Source: a virus. Taken from it: a stretch of 34,365 nucleotides of DNA. This document shows positions 31,680-34,365 of the stretch, one piece after another (position 1 is the stretch's first letter; every line of letters starts with the position of its first letter). The translations under genes were made by a program, and so were the position numbers. A model generated the notes under the pieces. The model did no database searches. It saw only the letters and a list, made by a program, of their open reading frames with translations, and was not told where the DNA came from. The stretch covers positions 1 through 34,365 of IMG/VR virus record IMGVR_UViG_3300032242_001142, one strand, 5' to 3'.

Positions 31680-31711
31680 TTTATGAAAAACAAAATTGAT
31701 AATTATATTTG
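31680..31711 (+). promoter_or_regulatory. Promoter ahead of the lysis cluster
   Basis: TTTA (31680-31683), 20 bases, then TATATTTG (31704-31711) is one base from consensus and has the same boxes as the promoter at 9571. It precedes ATG 31730 by 18 bases. It would let the lysis genes be expressed independently of the tail operon. Confidence 0.75.
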
Positions 31712-31729
31712 TCAAAAATAAATCACAAC

Positions 31730-32128
31730 ATGACAACAACATTTTTAGAGTACTTTGAATTTGTAGCAGCAGCAAGTAATTTTTTACAACAAAATCCCGA
31801 AGAAAGCAAGCTGAAATATGCTTTGGAAAAGGTAGGTAAATTAAATAAAAATTTGCAAGACGAATATTCAGCAGCGGTGGAGGATTGCCGAATTGATTTT
31901 TGCGAAACTGACGAAAAAGGAATTATTTTGAGAGATGACAAAGGTCAGTATAAATTCACAAAAGAAAATTTGAAGAAATTTAATGCAGCCGTGAAAGCAT
32001 TGCAGAATAAGGAAATCGAAGTTAAAACATGGGGTTATGACTTAAGTCAAGATGAATTTACGGATGAAGAAGCGAAAGCAATTTTTGAAAAGTTTTTAAT
32101 CAACGAAGAAAAAATAAAAGTAGTTTAA
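31730..32128 (+). CDS. Acidic helical protein at the start of the lysis cluster (132 aa)
   Basis: The protein starts at ATG 31730 (MTTTFLEYFEFVAAASNFLQ). It is highly charged, mainly helical, and has a helix pair with YALEKVGKLNKNLQDEYSAA and an acidic C-terminal part. No enzyme motif is visible. It is the first gene behind the 31680 promoter and ends one base before the holin-like gene. The role is unknown. An earlier in-frame start at 31709 falls in the promoter and is rejected. Confidence 0.6.
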   Translation: MTTTFLEYFEFVAAASNFLQQNPEESKLKYALEKVGKLNKNLQDEYSAAVEDCRIDFCETDEKGIILRDDKGQYKFTKENLKKFNAAVKALQNKEIEVKTWGYDLSQDEFTDEEAKAIFEKFLINEEKIKVV

Positions 32129-32129
32129 A

Positions 32130-32384
32130 ATGGCAACAACCAATTTATTTAAACCTATGAATCAACACTTCGACTTCACCCAATTACTCCTACTGGGAAC
32201 AGCCATTGGTACATTTTGCTATAACCTTTATCATGGCGTTTCTATCAATATTAATTTAGCAGAAAGCGCAGAAATGGTCGGGGTTGCATTGGTGGTAATT
32301 TTAATAAAATCATTTTTGAGTGGTGCATTTGTTTACATTGGCGGTGAGGTTGCCAAAAAATATTGGAAACGAAAAAATAAATAA
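32130..32384 (+). CDS. Holin-like membrane protein (84 aa)
   Basis: Two hydrophobic stretches (LLLLGTAIGTFCYNLY and VGVALVVILIKSFLSGAFVY) separated by a short polar loop, with a basic tail (KKYWKRKNK), fit a small class II-type holin. It lies just before a second membrane protein, a spanin-like gene and the endolysin, so a role in timing membrane permeabilisation is likely. An internal ATG at 32157 (MNQHFDF) could be an alternative start. Confidence 0.6.
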   Translation: MATTNLFKPMNQHFDFTQLLLLGTAIGTFCYNLYHGVSININLAESAEMVGVALVVILIKSFLSGAFVYIGGEVAKKYWKRKNK

Positions 32385-32386
32385 TT

Positions 32387-32656
32387 ATGAATGATTTTTT
32401 TACTTCGATGCTTTCGGAAGGCGGCAAGATTAGCCACAAACGATTTATAAGTGTTTTAGCAACATTTATTGTGTGCATTATTGCAACAGTAACAGCGATA
32501 AAATACGATAAGTATTCGCTGGATATTATACACTCGTTTTTGATTTTTGTAAGCGTTATGTCAGGCGTTGCAACTGTTGCACAAATAGTTTCATTGGTAA
32601 AAGGAACGCCGATTGTAGAGCCAAAAGATGAACAACCAAAACCACCAACACCATGA
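32387..32656 (+). CDS. Second small membrane protein, holin or antiholin candidate (89 aa)
   Basis: Two hydrophobic helices (RFISVLATFIVCIIATVTAI and IHSFLIFVSVMSGVATVAQI) are followed by a Pro-rich tail (EPKDEQPKPPTP). It lies 2 bases after the first holin-like gene and overlaps the spanin-like gene by 4 bases. Two adjacent small membrane proteins in a lysis cassette often act as holin and regulator. Which is which cannot be told here. Confidence 0.6.
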   Translation: MNDFFTSMLSEGGKISHKRFISVLATFIVCIIATVTAIKYDKYSLDIIHSFLIFVSVMSGVATVAQIVSLVKGTPIVEPKDEQPKPPTP

Positions 32657-33219
32657 GTACAATAAACAAAAAAGAATTATTAGCAGTAATAGCAGTAATG
32701 CTATTGTTATTGATTGCAGGCGCATTATTTAGCGGCTGCATGACACCACAACGAGCCGAAAGGAAACTCGAAAAGTTGTTGTTAAAACAACCAATGGAAG
32801 TAGCTGAATTTACTCGTGATAAATTTCCTTGTATAACAACGCATGAAACAAAAGATACTACATTTTTCAAAACAGATTCAGTGGTTAGCTATGTTGAAGT
32901 GCCTTGCCCTCAAACATTTGCAGCTAATAAATTTTACGAGCCGACGCCACGAGCAAATGTTGTTTACGTGAAAGTGCCTATCAAAAGCGCATCATCAAAA
33001 GAGGTAATTCACGATAAAATATTTGTTGAAGATAGCAGCAAAATATTTATTGCAAATAAATTATTGAGCAAAGCCAACGAAGATTTAAAAGCAATGGAAA
33101 GCAGCCGCAATTTTTGGCGCAAATGGTGTTTGATTTTCGGCGGTGTTTTGCTTTTGATTGTGATAATTTTTGCTGCTAAAATCTTTGCTAAAATTTCTTT
33201 ACCAAAATTACCAATATAA
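32653..33219 (+). CDS. Candidate single-gene spanin (u-spanin)
   Basis: The N-terminus has a hydrophobic core (LLAVIAVMLLLLIAGALF) ending in SGC, with Cys29 at the lipobox, so it should become an outer-membrane lipoprotein. A second hydrophobic segment (about residues 155-180, WCLIFGGVLLLIVIIFAAKI) can anchor the C-terminus in the inner membrane. The roughly 125-residue middle is charged and could span the periplasm. One protein bearing both anchors is the definition of a u-spanin, which disrupts the outer membrane in lysis. The neighbours (holins upstream, endolysin downstream) support it. The lipobox is imperfect at -3. Confidence 0.65.
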   Translation: MSTINKKELLAVIAVMLLLLIAGALFSGCMTPQRAERKLEKLLLKQPMEVAEFTRDKFPCITTHETKDTTFFKTDSVVSYVEVPCPQTFAANKFYEPTPRANVVYVKVPIKSASSKEVIHDKIFVEDSSKIFIANKLLSKANEDLKAMESSRNFWRKWCLIFGGVLLLIVIIFAAKIFAKISLPKLPI

Positions 33220-33220
33220 C

Positions 33221-33736
33221 ATGGCAGATATTAATTTATTAGTACCAAAGATTTTAAAGTGGGAAGGCGGTTATGTAAATAACCCATTCGATAAAGGCGG
33301 TGCAACAAACATGGGGGTAACACTTGCAGCATGGCAGCATTTAGGGCATCCAACAGCAACCGAAGAAGATATTAAAAGTCTTACTCATGATGATTTCAAA
33401 ATCGTACTTCGCCAGTATTGGAATCAATGGCAAGCTGATAGAATCGAAAATCAATCTATTGCTGAAATATTAGTTGATTGGGTTTGGGGTTCGGGCATTT
33501 GGGGGATTAAAATCCCTCAACAAATATTAGGAGTAGTAGCTGATGGGCAAGTGGGTAACAAAACTATCGAGGCTTTGAACGCTGTAAATCCTGCTGAATT
33601 TTACGCTAAAATATTTCAAGCACGTAAAGAATTTTTAGCGCATATTGTTGCACATAATCAAAGCCAATCAATATTCTTAAAAGGTTGGTTAAATAGATTA
33701 AATGATTATCAATTTGAAGAAACCGTATTAACATAG
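33221..33736 (+). CDS. Endolysin, glycoside hydrolase family 108
   Basis: The lysozyme-like N-terminal domain has the family's start, KWEGGYVNNPFDKGGATNMG, with the catalytic Glu15 in WEGG. Downstream, a peptidoglycan-binding helical part has ILVDWVWGSGIWGIKIPQQI and DGQVGNKTIEALN. The enzyme cleaves the glycan strands of peptidoglycan and releases progeny once holins open the inner membrane. ATG 33221 is preferred; a longer frame from 33170 overlaps the upstream gene. At 171 residues it is full length. A strong terminator follows. Confidence 0.9.
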   Translation: MADINLLVPKILKWEGGYVNNPFDKGGATNMGVTLAAWQHLGHPTATEEDIKSLTHDDFKIVLRQYWNQWQADRIENQSIAEILVDWVWGSGIWGIKIPQQILGVVADGQVGNKTIEALNAVNPAEFYAKIFQARKEFLAHIVAHNQSQSIFLKGWLNRLNDYQFEETVLT

Positions 33737-33768
33737 TTCAGTTTTCATGGTGTATTTTTGAGTAAAAG

Positions 33769-33791
33769 AGCCGCAGCAATGCGGCTTTTTT
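33769..33791 (+). terminator. Strong intrinsic terminator closing the late region
   Basis: AGCCGCA and TGCGGCT pair perfectly around a GCAA tetraloop and are followed immediately by TTTTTT. It lies 33 bases after the endolysin stop and would end the lysis or late transcript. The 86 bases to the next promoter hold nothing else I recognise. Confidence 0.92.
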
Positions 33792-33877
33792 ATTGCCTCG
33801 AAAGCCGCTTCATTACTGCATATTTACACTTCATTAACATTTGTTTTGAAGAAAAAAGAAAAATAAAACAAAAATAG

Positions 33878-33910
33878 TTTGGAAATTGAAAATGAATGTA
33901 TGTATATTTG
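33878..33910 (+). promoter_or_regulatory. Consensus promoter of the right-edge operon
   Basis: TTTG (33878-33881), 21 bases, then TATATTTG (33903-33910) is a full match to the Bacteroidetes consensus. ATG 33944 follows. The region just upstream (AAAAAAGAAAA, then AATAGTTT, then GGAAATT) resembles that of the 3328 promoter, suggesting that both belong to the same early regulon. Confidence 0.85.
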
Positions 33911-33943
33911 CAGCAGATATTTAAACAATCAAAAATACACATC

Positions 33944-34198
33944 ATGGCAAACGAAAGATTTTACCCAGCAAAAGAAAGAAAAAACGACTTCATTGTAAAA
34001 GTTGAATATTTGCAAGGCGGTGTTGAAGCACACACAAGAAGAAAATCAGTTTTAAAAGGCGCAAAAATTTTAGGAATGAAAGTTTGGGATATTGAAAACC
34101 CAAACTACAAAACAGAAGAACAATACAATAAGCAAATTTGCAAATGTGCAAGTGATAGATTTAAAATGATAACCGTAAGTGAGTTTGTTTACAAATAA
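33944..34198 (+). CDS. Small unknown early protein (84 aa)
   Basis: First gene behind the 33878 promoter, starting at ATG 33944 (MANERFYPAKERKNDFIVKV). It is a basic, mixed sheet and helix protein with two cysteines near the end (KQICKCASDRF). No family is recognised. An upstream in-frame ATG at 33896 lies inside the promoter and is rejected. The strong promoter suggests high early expression. Confidence 0.65.
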   Translation: MANERFYPAKERKNDFIVKVEYLQGGVEAHTRRKSVLKGAKILGMKVWDIENPNYKTEEQYNKQICKCASDRFKMITVSEFVYK

Positions 34199-34217
34199 TA
34201 AAATAAAAAACAATAAA

Positions 34218-34365
34218 ATGCCAACAAAAAATAAATCAAAAACAAAACGTTCAACTGGCGAAGTGGTAAATGTGCCACAATCAGTTTTGAGCAAAATCGA
34301 AAAATCAGAGAAGCAATATCCGACCAACTCGGCATTTTGCAAAGTATTAGAAATTGATGCGCCAA
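34218..34365 (+). CDS. Unknown basic protein, cut by the window end
   Basis: From ATG 34218 the frame gives MPTKNKSKTKRSTGEVVNVP, continues for 49 residues and is open at the edge. The start is Lys- and Thr-rich and flexible, followed by a helix (QSVLSKIEKSEKQYPTNSAF). No domain is recognised. If the molecule is circular, its frame continues from base 3 of the window to TAA at 87-89. It is 19 bases behind the previous gene and probably shares its promoter. Confidence 0.5.
   Translation, partial: MPTKNKSKTKRSTGEVVNVPQSVLSKIEKSEKQYPTNSAFCKVLEIDAP

Noticed and set aside
1-34365. tRNA, rRNA, CRISPR, integrase, transposase
   Set aside because: I looked for cloverleaf segments, regularly spaced repeats and recombinase motifs and found none I could support. 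Absence from this window does not exclude them in flanking sequence.

Overview
The window is almost entirely one tailed-phage genome or prophage of the contractile-tail (myovirus) type, from a host in the Bacteroidetes. The host inference rests on several things. Promoters match the Bacteroidetes consensus TTTG-N19-21-TANNTTTG (3328, 9571, 31680, 33878, and 19311 on the minus strand). Sequence ahead of starts is A-rich with almost no Shine-Dalgarno sites. One signal peptide ends in the Bacteroidetes-style NAQ, and the DNA is AT-rich. Sheath, tube and hub proteins look like the families seen in Bacteroidetes prophages, and several head proteins resemble phage Mu. I see no integrase, transposase, repressor, tRNA, rRNA or CRISPR array. 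The window ends inside a gene and the two ends share only 6 bases (CGCCAA), so circularity is possible but not shown.

Layout. 1-3.2 kb: small unknown early genes and two beta-class DNA methyltransferases separated by a long imperfect inverted repeat that looks like a cassette boundary. 3.3-5.5 kb: a consensus promoter drives a recombination module (Rad52-like annealing protein and YqaJ exonuclease). 5.5-5.9 kb: a start-less coding remnant, then a consensus promoter followed by a compact RNA that folds as a terminator hairpin with a possible pseudoknot. 5.9-8.9 kb: replication (winged-helix initiator or loader, DnaB helicase, VRR-NUC nuclease). 9.1-11.5 kb: packaging. A free-standing HNH homing-type endonuclease with its own promoter sits between the terminase subunits. 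It carries an in-frame stop, and the large terminase gene beside it is frameshifted inside its Walker A codons.

11.6-15.8 kb: Mu-like head and connector genes (DUF1320-like, DUF935 portal, Mu F-like, Mu G-like, terminator-like). 15.8-18.8 kb: an out-of-place baseplate J-like gene, a protein with two carbohydrate-binding-like repeats, a ferritin-like protein with an almost complete ferroxidase centre, and a structural protein. 18.9-19.3 kb: a two-gene minus-strand moron with a perfect promoter. 19.3-21.5 kb: ClpP-type protease/scaffold and capsid, then a terminator. 21.6-31.7 kb: a Sec-signal protein, sheath, tube, tail assembly chaperone with a -1 frameshift site, tape measure, hub, spike, wedge and fibre. 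31.7-33.7 kb: lysis (two holin-like proteins, candidate single-gene spanin, GH108 endolysin) closed by a strong terminator. A new early-type promoter at 33878 then drives small genes running off the right edge.

Except for the moron, everything is on the plus strand and tightly packed, with many 4-base stop/start overlaps. The points most worth following are the ferritin-like gene, the RNA at 5766-5862, the damage at the HNH/terminase junction, the attC-like methyltransferase cassette, and the repeated carbohydrate-binding-like modules.
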